Shown piece after piece: positions 36,845-47,576 of a DNA stretch of 64,000 bases. Source of the DNA: Ypsolopha sequella. Its lineage: Eukaryota > Arthropoda > Insecta > Lepidoptera > Ypsolophidae. A model generated the notes under the pieces. That model saw only the letters and a list, made by a program, of their open reading frames with translations, was not told the DNA's origin and ran no database searches. Location: NCBI GenBank assembly GCA_934047225.1, contig CAKOHE010000091.1, positions 612,001 to 676,000 on the forward strand, written 5' to 3'. The stretch's first letter is position 1. Each line of letters starts with the position of its first letter. The position numbers were made by a program, and so were the translations under genes.

Positions 36845-36989
36845 TAAGTAGGTACCTACATAGTTATTCTTTTAATATTTTTTTTTGTAGAATTTTCATT
36901 GGCTTTGACAGAATGTAGTTGATGACTTTTTACTTTTTTTTAATTCTTATGTTGTATCACAGAATAAAATAGTTGTGTGACGTACTTTT

Positions 36990-37563
36990 ACTAGTTGTGT
37001 TGTGTCTGGAAGTCAGGGGCGCGTTCAGTTTGATCACCGGACGACGCTCGCTCATGATGACAAATTATCTGTCAAATAATTAAGTCTTTATTCGTGGATT
37101 AGTAATGGTTTGCAACTTTATCCAAACTTTTATGGGATAAAGCTTTTATTTTTCTCTTCTGCAGTCCCAGTTATTTAGTGTTTTACCTTTTGTATACATA
37201 GTTTTAGTTTCTCTTTCTTCTTCTTCTTCTGAGGGTCTTCTGAGTTCTGATAGTGAGTCTTCTGATATCCCTGATCTTGGTAACAGGCTTCATGCCACCT
37301 TTTGTCCTGTCCCAAAAAATTTTAATGTAGTGCATATAAACGCACAAAGTGTTAACGCACATTATCCGGATTTATTGGCATCTTTCACTACCAAGCATAT
37401 CCATGCCATCTGTATATCAGAATTCCATCTTCGGCCAACGCTTCCTTCGACGTTATATCCTATATCTGGCTACCGACTTATTAGACGGGACAGGACTCAT
37501 TGCTACCGGTTTCGTCGTTTTACGACATCATCAGGCACATATTACACATATTACATAGTTTAA
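36990..37563 (+). pseudogene. 5' end of a non-LTR retrotransposon with partial AP-endonuclease
   Basis: After a possible 5' leader ('agtcaggggcgcgttcagtt' at about 37013) comes a Ser-rich segment, then NFNVVHINAQSVNAHYPDLL, 'HAICISE.HL' and 'YPISGYRLIRRDRTH'. This is the start of the apurinic endonuclease domain ('IN.QS......' then 'E..L' then 'GY...R.DR'). It breaks off at about 37520 next to a GAT microsatellite. It directly follows the RNase H element's 3' end, so the two may be tandem copies of one family. Confidence 0.7.
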
Positions 37564-37568
37564 CTAGA

Positions 37569-37608
37569 CGATGATGATGATGATGATGATGTCACTGACT
37601 GACTGACA
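37569..37608. repeat. (GAT)n and (GACT)n microsatellite
   Basis: About eight GAT units followed by 'tcactgactgactgaca'. It sits at the truncation point of the preceding LINE fragment. Confidence 0.9.
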
Positions 37609-37957
37609 CATCATCAAAATTCTAAAGGTGTTCTAGCAGGCCTACAAACTTAAAATTTTGCATGCGGTTAGTGTTAAGTGAACATTGCAACAAAAAAATA
37701 TAAAAATGTTATTTGCGGTTGGTAATTTAATATTTCCATACAACGTCTATACAAAATGTATGTTTCCAGCTGCATCTATAAATTTGTATGACACTAGATG
37801 ACGTTGGTAGTATGCTGCTTTGCATTAAAGACATCTACCACGAAAAATTCTACCTCGTGATGCTAGATGGTAAAAAGTGTAAAAAAATGTATACCTTTAT
37901 TTCCGAAAATAGAGCAAGTAGTAAAAATAAAAAATAAAACCGTTGAAGTGCGAAAAA

Positions 37958-38251
37958 AAAGACCGGTAAAGTGCGAATCGGACTCGTGCATAAAGGGTTC
38001 CGTACCCCTACACAATACGGGTACGGAACCCTAAAAGGAAATAACAACAATATAGATGCCATAGCAACATTAAGGCGACAAAAAACAAAGCGATAAAACA
38101 GTAGCGCCTGACAAACAATTCGGTACCTTTTTAGTACGGAACCCTAATTTTCATTATTTTACTTTAAAGTATTTACTACAGACTGCCCAAAGTTTAAACT
38201 TGTACTTGTATGTATTACCGTTCTAAAGATAGAGCCTTTGTTATAGTAATC
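37958..38251 (+). repeat. Lepidopteran 'gtgcgaatcggactcg' repeat, first of a direct pair
   Basis: It carries 'aagggttccgtacccctaca', 'gggtacggaaccctaaaag' and 'gataaaacagtagcgcctga'. The same blocks in the same order reappear 400 bp downstream. Confidence 0.75.
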
Positions 38252-38356
38252 TGTTCCTTGGGTAAGGAACCCTAAAAAGGGTGGTTTATAATGTTCGACA
38301 CATTCACAATTAGTCTATTTAAGAAGATAATATCAACATGTCGTAATTAAGTCACT

Positions 38357-38656
38357 AAAAAAACGGTAAAGTGCGAATCCGACTCGCACATAAAGGGTTC
38401 CGTACCCCCACACAATACGGGTACGGAACCCTAAAAGTAAATTGCAACAACATAGATGCCATAGCACCATCAAGGCGACAAAAAACAAAGCGATAAAACG
38501 GTAGCGCCTGCCAAAAAATTCGGTACCTTTTTAGGAAGGAACCCTCATTTTTATTATTTGTTATTTTACTTTAAAGTAGTCTGCCTAAATTTTCAACTTG
38601 TAGGTACTTGTATGTATAACCGTTCTAACGATAGAGCCTTTGTTATAATAATCTGT
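38357..38656 (+). repeat. Lepidopteran 'gtgcgaatccgactcg' repeat, second of a direct pair
   Basis: About 90% similar to 37958-38251 by eye, from 'acggtaaagtgcgaatccga' to 'gatagagcctttgttataat'. The pair looks like a segmental tandem duplication. Confidence 0.75.
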
Positions 38657-40250
38657 GCATCATTGTGATTTACTACTACTAAATAGAGAAAGTTACGTAA
38701 CTTATCAAGACAAATCTATGAGATACCAAAAAATCACCGAAGACGTAGTTGTCAAAACCATTAAATGTTTAAATGTGAAAAAATCCCCAGGAATAGACAA
38801 CATACGAATGAATGACATAAAACAACTGAAAAAGAAATTAGTCCTGTTATAGCACATTTTATTAACTTATCTATAGAAAATCAACAATATCCTGATGAGC
38901 TTAAAACCTCAATAGTAAGACCTTTATTTAAAAGTGGTAGTTATTTGAATACTGAGGATTATAGACCAATAGCTGTTTTACCATCTCTAAATAAAATAGT
39001 TGAAAAAGTCAGTGAACCAGGTATCTACATATTTAAGAAAAAATAATATTATAACTGATTCTCAATACGGATTCCAAAAAGGGAAAAATACCACAAAATT
39101 GTTGTCTAAATTTGCCAATGAAATAAATTCTGCTTTAAACAAACAAAATCAAGTCGCTGTACTTTTTATTGACTTTAGAAAAGCTTTCGACACGCTCGAT
39201 CATTCTACTCTTCTAACTGCTTTAGATGAAAGTGGAATACGTGGTTCGTTACTTGGTTGGTTTTGTAACTATCTAAAAAATAGAACTCTTACTGTAAAGA
39301 TAGCAGACAAATTTAGTTCTAAAAAAGTGACAAGATATGGCGTTGCGCAAGGTCCTGTTTGCTACATATTACATGTTAACAGTATGGTATCCACAGTTAA
39401 AAATTGTTATAAATACATGTTTGCTGATGACACATGTCTTATGTACGCTGGAACGGATCCATTAACCATTGAAAATAACTTGCAAGAAGATCTAGATAAT
39501 ATTACAAAGTGGGCTCACGATAATGGTATCTTGCTGAATAATAAAAAAACAAAACTACTAAATATCTCTTCTAGTTATCGGAAATGTTTAATTAAAGATA
39601 TAAAATTAAAAGGACATACATACGACTGTCTACATACAAATCATATAAATTGTCCATGTCCTTTTATAGACAATGTGATAAAATACAAATATTTAGGCTT
39701 AACAGTAGATAACAGATTTTGTTGGAAATTTCAGATAAATAATGTACGCGACAAATTAAGAGCGTTGTTAAGTAAATTTAAAAGTTTAAGTTTCTGTACT
39801 CCAAGATCAATTCTTTACATGCTTTATCACGCTTTGGTTGAGTCAGTTCTGTCCTATGGAATAGAATGCTACGGCATTACTTTTAAAAGTAAAATTATCA
39901 AAATAAAAGAACTTCAAACAAGATTTTTAAAGCTTATGGTTGGTGAAAAAACTAAAACTGAAAATAAAGAAAATTATGATATGTTATTTGAAAAATGCAA
40001 AATTCTTCCAGCACAGAAAAAGTGTTTATTTTTAATAGCAATTGAAGAGTTTTGGAACAATGAATACAAAATAAAAATTAAACATGGACATCAAACTAGG
40101 TCACAAGTAGAAGGTAAATTACTAGTACCAAAAGTTTCTAATTTTTATGGAAAACGTTGCAAAAATTGGCTTATTCCCAAACTTTTTAATTGTATTCCGC
40201 AAGACCTAAAAGACTGTAAGGCACTAAAATTCAAATTAAGAATAAGTTAA
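38657..40250 (+). pseudogene. Non-LTR reverse transcriptase, frameshifted
   Basis: The order of RT motifs is intact across frames: KSPGIDNIRMNDIK, SIVRPLFKSGSYLNTEDYRP, QYGFQKGKNTTKLL, FIDFRKAFDTLDHSTLL, the catalytic YMFADDTCLMYA, then NNKKTKLLNIS and YKYLGLTVD. Frameshifts occur at about 38830 and 39010, and the B motif (GVAQGPVCYILHVNSM) lacks several residues of the usual 'GVPQGS.LGP.LF'. The C-terminus ends at 40248-40250. There is no endonuclease upstream. Jockey/CR1-like by appearance. It is inactive. Confidence 0.85.
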
Positions 40251-40645
40251 ATGATTTATTTTTATTAAATCTAGATTTTATCGAAACTAGTACATAAAAG
40301 AATATATATTGTTAGTTTCATAAATGTTCTCAATTAAGTACATAAACTATTTTTGCTAAACTAAGTCATGCTACGGTATTGCACACGGCAGTTTGTTTGT
40401 CACCACACAAAACTACTAGTGTTGAGCTGTTGTAGTCATGTATAACTATCCTCAACGAGGTTAATTTTTTGTTTTATGATTATTAGTTTAGATCAAGTAT
40501 TTATTTAACAAGTTTATGTAATCATAAGTGCTAGGATTAAGAGAGAGTGTATGTCTGCCGATAAACTGTCTTAACAGTTTGGCGGAAAATTATTGTTTTG
40601 TTTATATTACTTATGATAAATAAAGTTTTTAAAAATGAATGAATG
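40251..40645 (+). mobile_element. 3' UTR of the reverse transcriptase element above
   Basis: It contains 'ctgccgataaactgtctta' plus 'acagtttggcgg' (stem AAACTG/CAGTTT), then 'aataaagtttttaaaaatga' and a (ATGA)n tail. The hairpin also occurs at 15640-15680. Confidence 0.65.
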
Positions 40646-40843
40646 ATTCTAAACATTTATTTTTACACAATATTTTCGACGCAATAAGGAGCCAATTTTG
40701 TATGTGATTTCTTTAACACAGGGTAGATCGGAGCCCTATCCGCACCCTCTGGGCGAGTCACGGTTGACGGGTTCGCAAGGCGGTTAGAATGCCTCCAATT
40801 ATATCCATTCGCCTCCTATATAATCTCTCACATACTTCGACTG

Positions 40844-40960
40844 AACACCGCACGCGTCTGTACTGCCGAAGAGTCCAGATGATAGCGAGTCATAACCTCG
40901 CTGAAAGTTCGACCTGTGTCTCCTTGCACAGATAAAAAATTGAGTTAAATCCGTTTTTAA
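40844..40960 (-). repeat. Dispersed repeat, inverted copies at 24040-24150 and 30096-30206
   Basis: 'gaacaccgcacgcgtctgta' through 'ctgtgtctccttgcacagat' is the reverse complement of 24040-24150 and of its duplicate. Function unknown; retroelement-derived is likely. Confidence 0.6.
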
Positions 40961-40999
40961 AATATTTATTATGATGTCGACTCACCTTGATTTTAAGGC

Positions 41000-41210
41000 A
41001 AGCCCCTTCTCCGAAAATACCGTACCCATAGACTTATTAGCTTATGTTCAAACGCGTACCACTCAAGTAGACGTGTTAGAGCTCTAGCCGATGGACTCAG
41101 GAGGAGCATGTCATCAACGTAGCTGAGATAGTTACCACACTCACGGCCGATATCACGTCCAACGCCGATTCTCTTGAGCCATCGACCAGAGCGACAACGT
41201 ACAAATAAAA
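41000..41210 (-). pseudogene. Small reverse-transcriptase fragment
   Basis: The minus-strand frame reads GRECGNYLSYVDDMLLLSPS, then ARALTRLLEWYAFEHKL. This is the catalytic 'Y.DD' region of a non-LTR RT and resembles VNNISYAEDMVLLSPS in the element at 51551. Only about 55 residues remain. It is the only clear RT piece in the sense orientation of the TDRD gene and lies 80 bp downstream of exon 2. Confidence 0.65.
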
Positions 41211-41287
41211 CGGCAGTGAGCATGTCAGTCTAAGTAGATGTCTAAAACAACTGTGGCAACAATAGCCCCACACCGCAGTGTCTACTT

Positions 41288-41289
41288 GC
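41288..41289 (-). promoter_or_regulatory. Non-canonical GC splice donor of the 20.8-kb TDRD intron
   Basis: On the minus strand the exon 2 border reads TACAG|GCAAGT. GC donors in animals almost always show this near-perfect AG|GCAAGT context. The split AG+G codon (Arg) agrees with the frame of exon 3. This makes the longest intron in the window a GC-AG intron. Confidence 0.7.
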
Positions 41290-41398
41290 CTGTACGTGCG
41301 CAGCAGGTCACTGGACCAGAGACCGTCCGGGTGCTCCGCGATCAGCTCTTTGATCTCACTCCTCAGTTTTTCGACCATCTTTCTTTTGCTTGAACTGC
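41290..41398 (-). CDS. TDRD5: TDRD5/Tejas-like gene, exon 2 (first half of LOTUS domain)
   Basis: This exon reads SSSKRKMVEKLRSEIKELIA, then EHPDGLWSSDLLRTY. These are the first helices of a LOTUS domain, and joined to exon 3 they give the complete fold (helix-helix-'YR..FG..L....FGYSS'). The acceptor is tttccag at 41399-41400. The first two bases complete a Gly codon with exon 1. The 3' end is AG|GCAAGT at 41289-41288, a textbook GC-type donor, and its phase fits exon 3 exactly. An alternative GT donor four codon positions earlier (AC|GTACAG) is also phase-compatible but would remove the conserved Tyr-Arg. The next exon lies 20.8 kb away. Confidence 0.88.
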
Positions 41399-41469
41399 CT
41401 GGAAATATAACCATTTTAATATTATTTACTATTCAAAAGAACTGCAAAGAACTGCTCTGCTTAGCGAGC

Positions 41470-41682
41470 TCGATAGGAACCACGATAACTAGGGCGAACA
41501 TATCGAATATCTACAGAGTCAGGGGAGGAAAGGGTGGCTCTCCCAACGCTCCCATTGTGATTGAAACTACATATGTGTTGCTTAAGTCTGATGTACCGAA
41601 AATGTGTAAGTCTTTCAACATCAAAAATAAGCCAAAGCTCTGTGCTAAAAATCTAGGCTACCGTAAAAATGAAGACTGAATG
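41470..41682 (+). pseudogene. Possible retrotransposon ORF1 C-terminal fragment
   Basis: The frame gives NISNIYRVRGGKGGSPNAPI, VIETTYVLLKSDVPKMCKSF and ends NLGYRKNED at a TGA. 'YR.G.....P.PI.......D......K' resembles ORF1/FP-like proteins of lepidopteran non-LTR elements. The resemblance is weak and no RT follows. Confidence 0.3.
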
Positions 41683-42004
41683 TCTTTGTATCAGAACACC
41701 TTACTACAAAGGGATCTCGTTTTCTATTCTTGGCCCGCGACCTTGTGAAGACCACCTCAGATAAGTTTTGCTGGTCCTCGTACGGCAAGGTAGGCGTGAT
41801 GAAAACTCGCCAATTGTATTAATAAAAAGTGAGGTTCAGATAAAAGCTTTATTCGATAAAAAATGACTAAAAATTATTATTTTCTATGTCTTACTATTCC
41901 TATTCAGTTTTCATACTGAAAACTGCGCTTTGCATTACATAAACAGTACTCTGGGACTCATTTTAAATAAACCAAATTGTTACTTAGTACGATTAACGAG
42001 TCTC

Positions 42005-42056
42005 CTTTATTGCTGTCTTAAATATTGCTGTCTTAAATATTGCTGTCTTAAATATT
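42005..42056 (+). repeat. 15-bp tandem repeat (attgctgtcttaaat), 3.5 copies
   Basis: Three exact units and a diverged fourth. The surrounding 41690-42470 has no gene. It may include a 5' UTR of the next element. Confidence 0.85.
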
Positions 42057-42475
42057 ACTGTTTTTTCTACCTAACATTAATGTATAATAACCCATTTGTT
42101 ACACAGTCACAAATAACACTTCACACATACACACACCAAACTTACAAAATTAACTATATGTAAAAAGTGGTCAGTGACAGTTGCGCAAGTAAACAATTGC
42201 TCAGTGAATAATAAATGCAAAATAAGTGTTTCAACTATCCAAAAGTGCAAAATAGTAAAGATTATGCTTAACATACGTGATGATTAAGTAGTGATATCAA
42301 ATGCAAAGCTATCAGACAAATCTTTGACAATAAATATTATAAAGTGACAAACCAGTGTAGTTTTGGATGTTCAAGTGCTTTAATTGCACTAAAGCTAAAA
42401 AATGTTAAAGTTCAAATAGGTACTAAATACTGTAATAGTGAATTTGTAATCATCACATGCAAAGAATAACGAAAA

Positions 42476-43741
42476 TTGATGATAAAAGAACTATTTATAA
42501 AAGGTTATACTCATTTTTTAAGGGAACAAAACGGATTCAGAAAAAATAAGTCGACTACCTTGGCAATTTACGACTTTCTTAAACAAATAATGGAAAGTAT
42601 AGATTCAAAACGTCAAACAGTAGCTCTTTTTCTAGATATGACAAAAGCTTTTGATTTTGTGAGTCACCAACGACTACTTTCAAAATTATATGACTATGGA
42701 ATAAGGGGACTAGCTTATGAACTAACACAGTCTTATCTAAACGAACGCAAACAATATTGCGAGGTTAATAGGGTATGTACAAAGACAAACATAGATAAAG
42801 TTTATAAATCAAATACACGATTAGTTACAAGGGGGGTTCCCCAAGATAGCATATTGGGACCGTTACTTTTTATAATTTATATTAACGATCTTCCAGTTAA
42901 TGTTCCAAAACCAGTTGTACTATTTGCAGACGATTGCACAGCAATAATTTCGTGCAATGATGCAAAACAGTTGGAAAATTAAATTAGGGGTACGCTAGAG
43001 CACATATTGAAGTGGTTAAAGACCAATGAACTATTAATTAATTTTAGCAAAACTAAAATTATGCAGATACACCACCCTCAGAATAAGCCTTCTGCATTGA
43101 ATTTCGTATTTGATGACTGTAAGATTGAGGTAGTCAACACATTTAAATTTCTTGGTCTACATTTAGACAAAAACTGTAACTGGAAATTCCATGTTGGACA
43201 GTTAAAAAATAAAATTAATCCCTTTTTGTATCCGTTGCGGCAACTAACAAGAGTTGCTTCTAAAGACGCAGCATTAATAGCATATTATGGTTATGTACAC
43301 TCCTTACTTCGATACGGAATAATCTTTTGGGGAAATTCTACAGATAGTGATTGCATATTTAAGATGCAAAAGAAATGTGTAAGGGCTATAACAGGTATTA
43401 AACCCTGGGACAGTTGTAGACCCCATTTCAAAAACCTGGGAATATTACCACTCCCTTCAGTCTATATCCTGGAGTGTCTTCTTTTCGCAAAATTTAACTA
43501 CAAGTATTTTCAGGAGACTAAATATGTGTCAAGTAGACTTCGTAATAGGATACAGCTTACAATGCCACCTTCTAACTCTAAACTTCATAGCAATAGCATC
43601 TACAGTATGGCAATAACGCTTTACAATAAACTACCAGATAAAATAAAAGAGTTACCACAAAGACAATTTAGAGCAACAGTCTTTAAGATCCTAAAAAAGA
43701 AATCGTATTACAGCGTTAAATATTTTTTTAGAAGACAATGA
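42476..43741 (+). pseudogene. Non-LTR reverse transcriptase with a single in-frame stop
   Basis: A nearly complete RT-to-C-terminus: EQNGFRKNKSTTLAIYDFL, ALFLDMTKAFDFVSHQRLL, GVPQDSILGPLLFIIYINDL, the catalytic VVLFADDCTAI, then NFSKTKIMQI and FKFLGLHLDKNCNWKFHV. The reading frame is open from 42476 to 43741 apart from one TAA at 42980-42982 right after the catalytic motif. The B motif has Asp for the invariant Gly (PQD instead of PQG). Endonuclease and the first RT motifs are missing. The element ends at 44039 with AATAAA and a (GATT)n tail. Jockey-like. Confidence 0.88.
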
Positions 43742-44040
43742 CATTGGTATTTGAATTGTGCTATTTTGTTTTATTTTATTATATTAGGAATAAATTGACA
43801 TTGTTTTTTTTCACATTATAAAATTAAGTAAATTGGACATGTAAAATATTTGATTTTATTTGTTTTGGTAGGTTAACTTTTAAGTGATACATTCATTGTA
43901 AATAATTTATTACTTTAAAATATTTGTATGCTGGCCTGGCAGATAGCATTGGAACTAACATGTACATGTAACATTTAACGTAAAAACTTTTGTAACATGC
44001 TTTCGGACGAATAAACTTATGATTGATTGATTGATTGATA
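43742..44040 (+). mobile_element. 3' UTR and (GATT)n tail of the RT element above
   Basis: 'gacgaataaacttat' is followed by GATTGATTGATTGATTGATA, the usual microsatellite-like terminus of LINE insertions. Confidence 0.75.
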
Positions 44041-44237
44041 TAAATTTCTATCTACATTATTAATCAACCTCTGCTACAAAATAACATCTAATCCAGGAAT
44101 CTATTACAACATACACCTACTATATATAATAACACATTTAAATGGAAACACTAATTCCCTACGCATAAGTACTGCAAACATGTTCCCTTTTACGCATACT
44201 CTTCTTGTTTACACATCTGTATACATAATAAATAATT

Positions 44238-45983
44238 ATGCCTATTAATAACATAAATACTTTACACGAAATTGACACCATTGAACTAGCCCGGTCTTTT
44301 AATTGTGATACGACGGATTTTTCACTGCTAATATCAATTCAAAAAACTGACCTTACTTTAGTATCACAAAACATTAGGAATATTTATTATAATTTAGACG
44401 ACTTTCTTGTTACGTTACATAGTTTAAAGTTTAATACGGATTTTATAATTTTAACTGAGTGCAAACTCCCTCATGACAAACCGATACCACAAATAAACAA
44501 TTATTCTTGTTACTTTACAAAACACCTGCTAAACAAAAATGACGGTGTTGTGGTTTATATTAAGAATGTACTACCTCACGAAGTTAAAGAAATCCGTTTG
44601 ACACATTCATCCTGTTTGCAAGTTGAAATTCTAAATTGTATTTTATTATGTATCTACCGTTCCCCGTCTAACACCATAGCTGACCAGTTCATTAACTCGC
44701 TTAACTCGCATTTATCTAGTCTAGGTACAAATAAAAATATTATCATCGCTGGAGATATAAACATAAATATATGTGATAAAGAAAATGAAAACTCGTACGA
44801 GCGTAACAATAGACTTACCTACATGGATATGCTATCTAGTCAAAGCCTGATGCCTGGACACTTTTTACCGACCAGAGGATTGGGTTGTCTTGATCATTTT
44901 ATATTAAAAATTGATAAAAACAAAATTTCTGCTACTATTGCCATTTTAAATACTACTATCACAGGTCATTTAACAACATTTTTATGCATTAAAAAAATTG
45001 ATAATAAAGTTCTCTGCCCCAAAACAAAAACTGTAACAAATTACGAAAATGCACGTCTATCTCTACTCGAAAAAAACTTACCTGAATTATTGCATTGTGA
45101 TGACCCTGACGTTATAGTTACAAAATTAACTGAAAAACTTTTAGAATCCCTTTCTGAAAATACAACTATTATAAATGTACCAAACTGTCAACGTATAATC
45201 AAGCCATGGATTACTCCAGGTTTACTAAAATGTATCAGGAATCGTAATAAAATACAAAAGCAACTTCGCAATGACCCACATAATGACGTTCTAAAAATCA
45301 CGTTAAAACGTTATCGTAACTATTGTAATAACTTAATGAAAAAGGTAAAGCGTAAATATCAAAGAGACTGTATAATTAACTCTGGTAAAAATACAAAAAA
45401 GCTATGGAAAAACATTAAATCTATGACCTATACTACACAATTTAAAGAGTCTTCTAACGAACTTTTAAATATTCAATCTTCACCTATTGATTCAGCTAAT
45501 CATATAAATGATTTTTTTGGTAATATAGGGAAAAATCTTGCTGAAAATAATGCCCTAAAATACCCTAATTATGATCATTCAAAAAATATCCCTCTTCACT
45601 CTTCTTCTTTTGTTCTTCTTGACACAGATCTCAATGAGGTGTACAACATTTTGATGAGCTTAAAAAATGATAGTGCCCCTGGCCATGATAAAATATCTAA
45701 TAAACACTTAAAATTTGTCAGTAATGAGGTTGTCCCAATAATTGCGCATTTAGCTAATGTCTGTTTTAAAAAAGGGGTGTTCCCGAGAACATTAAAACAA
45801 GCTAGTAATTTACTCTCGTCTTTAATTAATTATATTAATATTGTTTTATGTAAGTATATTTGTATATTATATGTATATATGCATATTCGTAACGTTATAA
45901 GTATTTATGTAGTATATTATCTTATATTTATGTACAATTTTTTTTTTTTTCTGAAGCTTACTTTTTACATTATTAGTATTTAA
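44238..45983 (+). pseudogene. Non-LTR retrotransposon ORF2 with endonuclease but deleted RT
   Basis: A 581-codon open frame. Residues about 40-250 form an AP-endonuclease-like domain: SQNIRNIYYNLDDFL, FIILTECKLPHD with the catalytic Glu, 'CIYRSPS', IIAGDININICDKE, and TRGLGCLDHFIL. The typical endonuclease His-Asp end is degenerate. Residues about 480-530 are the first RT segment (SAPGHDKISNKHLK, KKGVFPRTLKQA). At about 45800 the RT is cut off and low-complexity codons lead to the stop. The palm motifs are absent. A 3' UTR with AATAAA and (GAA)n tail ends near 46192. Confidence 0.85.
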
Positions 45984-46195
45984 TTACAAAATTATATATC
46001 AGCACATAAATGTATTTTTTACGTTTTATTTTTTGTTTAAAATCTAAAATTGTAAAGCCTTTTTGCACACCTGCCTCTGTAACTTTCTTGTACTTTCTGT
46101 CGGGTTGACTGGGAGAAAATGCTTCTAGCATTAAGTCCACCTGTTGTACATTAAACTGTGTTTTGTGCAATAAAGAATTTAGAAGAAGAACTGTT
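45984..46195 (+). mobile_element. 3' UTR of the internally deleted element
   Basis: 'tgcaataaagaatttagaag' and an AGAAGAAGAA tail close the element. Retained 5' and 3' ends with a missing middle imply an internal deletion. Confidence 0.6.
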
Positions 46196-46960
46196 TGGGA
46201 GTTGCAGTTAACGTCCTAAACCAATACATAAAAGAAAATGCCTTGCTTTAGTTCACCGGCAGGAAATTTAAAAAAACTCCGTTCTTTATTTTTTGCTCCG
46301 TTGTGTGTAGCAACTATACTGCGCCCACAAAAACAAAAATTTGCTAGACAATACGCGACACATGGCACACGATACGACAGTTGAGTCAAAGAGTAAAGTT
46401 ATATACCGGTATGTATGAGAAGTGTGTGTTAGGTAAATAAAGCGTATTTTAATGCACATATTTTGTTTAATTGATCGTTGTGCGCCATCTACCGGAATCC
46501 ATAATAACCATCTGCACGCTTAGTTAGATTGCCAGCTTACCACCGAAAGTTTAATGAAAAAAATGTTAAAAACACCTGATTAAGAATTCACTATTTTCTG
46601 ATGCGATGTTATGAAAATTTTGTGTTTTTATTCATAAAAATAAATAAATATGATGAACTAGAACAGTAAAATGCTATATTTCGTTGATTTCAGACAAATT
46701 TCATTTCCAGCGAGACAAGTAACGCCATCTAGCAACGTTATTTTTAGTATTGCGAACCGTACAAGGAGATAGCAATCTATCCTTCCTTTATGTATCTATG
46801 CTTAAGGTAAGTTCGTCTAATTATTCAATTACGGAGGTCACAAAAAAGGTTTAAATTAAAATAAATTATTGAATTATATAAGTAATTAATATTACAATTA
46901 AATGGTGCATAATATACCACTTACTAAATAGTATCATACTAATTAGTTGCATAGCACAAT
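46196..46960. other. AT-rich DNA without identifiable genes
   Basis: Two short blocks resembling repeat ends ('gcgccatctaccggaa', 'aacgccatctagcaacg') are present. No open frame I would call. Confidence 0.4.
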
Positions 46961-46964
46961 TCGC

Positions 46965-47112
46965 TTAGAATAAATTATGTTAAGGTGTGTTAATTCGAAA
47001 ACCATTTCGAGATTTAGATTTAATAATACGTATTTTAGAACTTTTGGTCTAAATAAACCCCATGATATTTTTACGATAAAGCTGCAACTTCCATTTGCCT
47101 TCGTGTGACGTC
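46965..47112 (-). repeat. Inverted copy of the dispersed repeat at 2283-2455
   Basis: 'aaggtgtgttaattcgaaaa', 'ccatttcgagatttagattt' and 'ccttcgtgtgacgtc' are the reverse complement of 2283-2450. Confidence 0.65.
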
Positions 47113-47374
47113 TTTTGTTTTTTATGTAGGTCCAAAACTCATTAGGATTATTATTTATATTTGTCTCTATTTTATTTATGTACCACTGAAAAGCTACCTT
47201 AATTTTTGACTTGACTAATTTTCTATAATGACAAAAAATCCTAAAAATGTCCTATGTGTCCTTTGCTATCAAGATAAATTTATTAAAATTTGCTTCAGAC
47301 TGATTTGACAGATGAGTAGATAGACAGAGCCAGACCACTTTTTATAAGCAGTCGCACATCACAGTCAGTATAAT

Positions 47375-47567
47375 GTTTAAAATTTTCAAGTGACGTCATA
47401 TCCGACAATTCTTTAAAAAATCATAAAAAATAAAGGTGAATTTATACAACAAAATAATGAAAACTATGTCCTAAAATGGCATATATTCTCTGAAAAAAAT
47501 TCTCAAGTGACGTCATAACCGAGAATTCTTTAAAAAAATAATGTTAATTTATATATACCAAAATAAT
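47375..47567 (+). repeat. Two tandem ~115-bp units, the second interrupted by a LINE
   Basis: 'tcaagtgacgtcata.ccga.aattctttaaaaaa' occurs twice. Unit 2 breaks at 'aaaataatg' and its continuation ('taatgaaaactatttccta') is found after the LINE at 50012. Confidence 0.65.
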
Positions 47568-47576
47568 GATATACCA

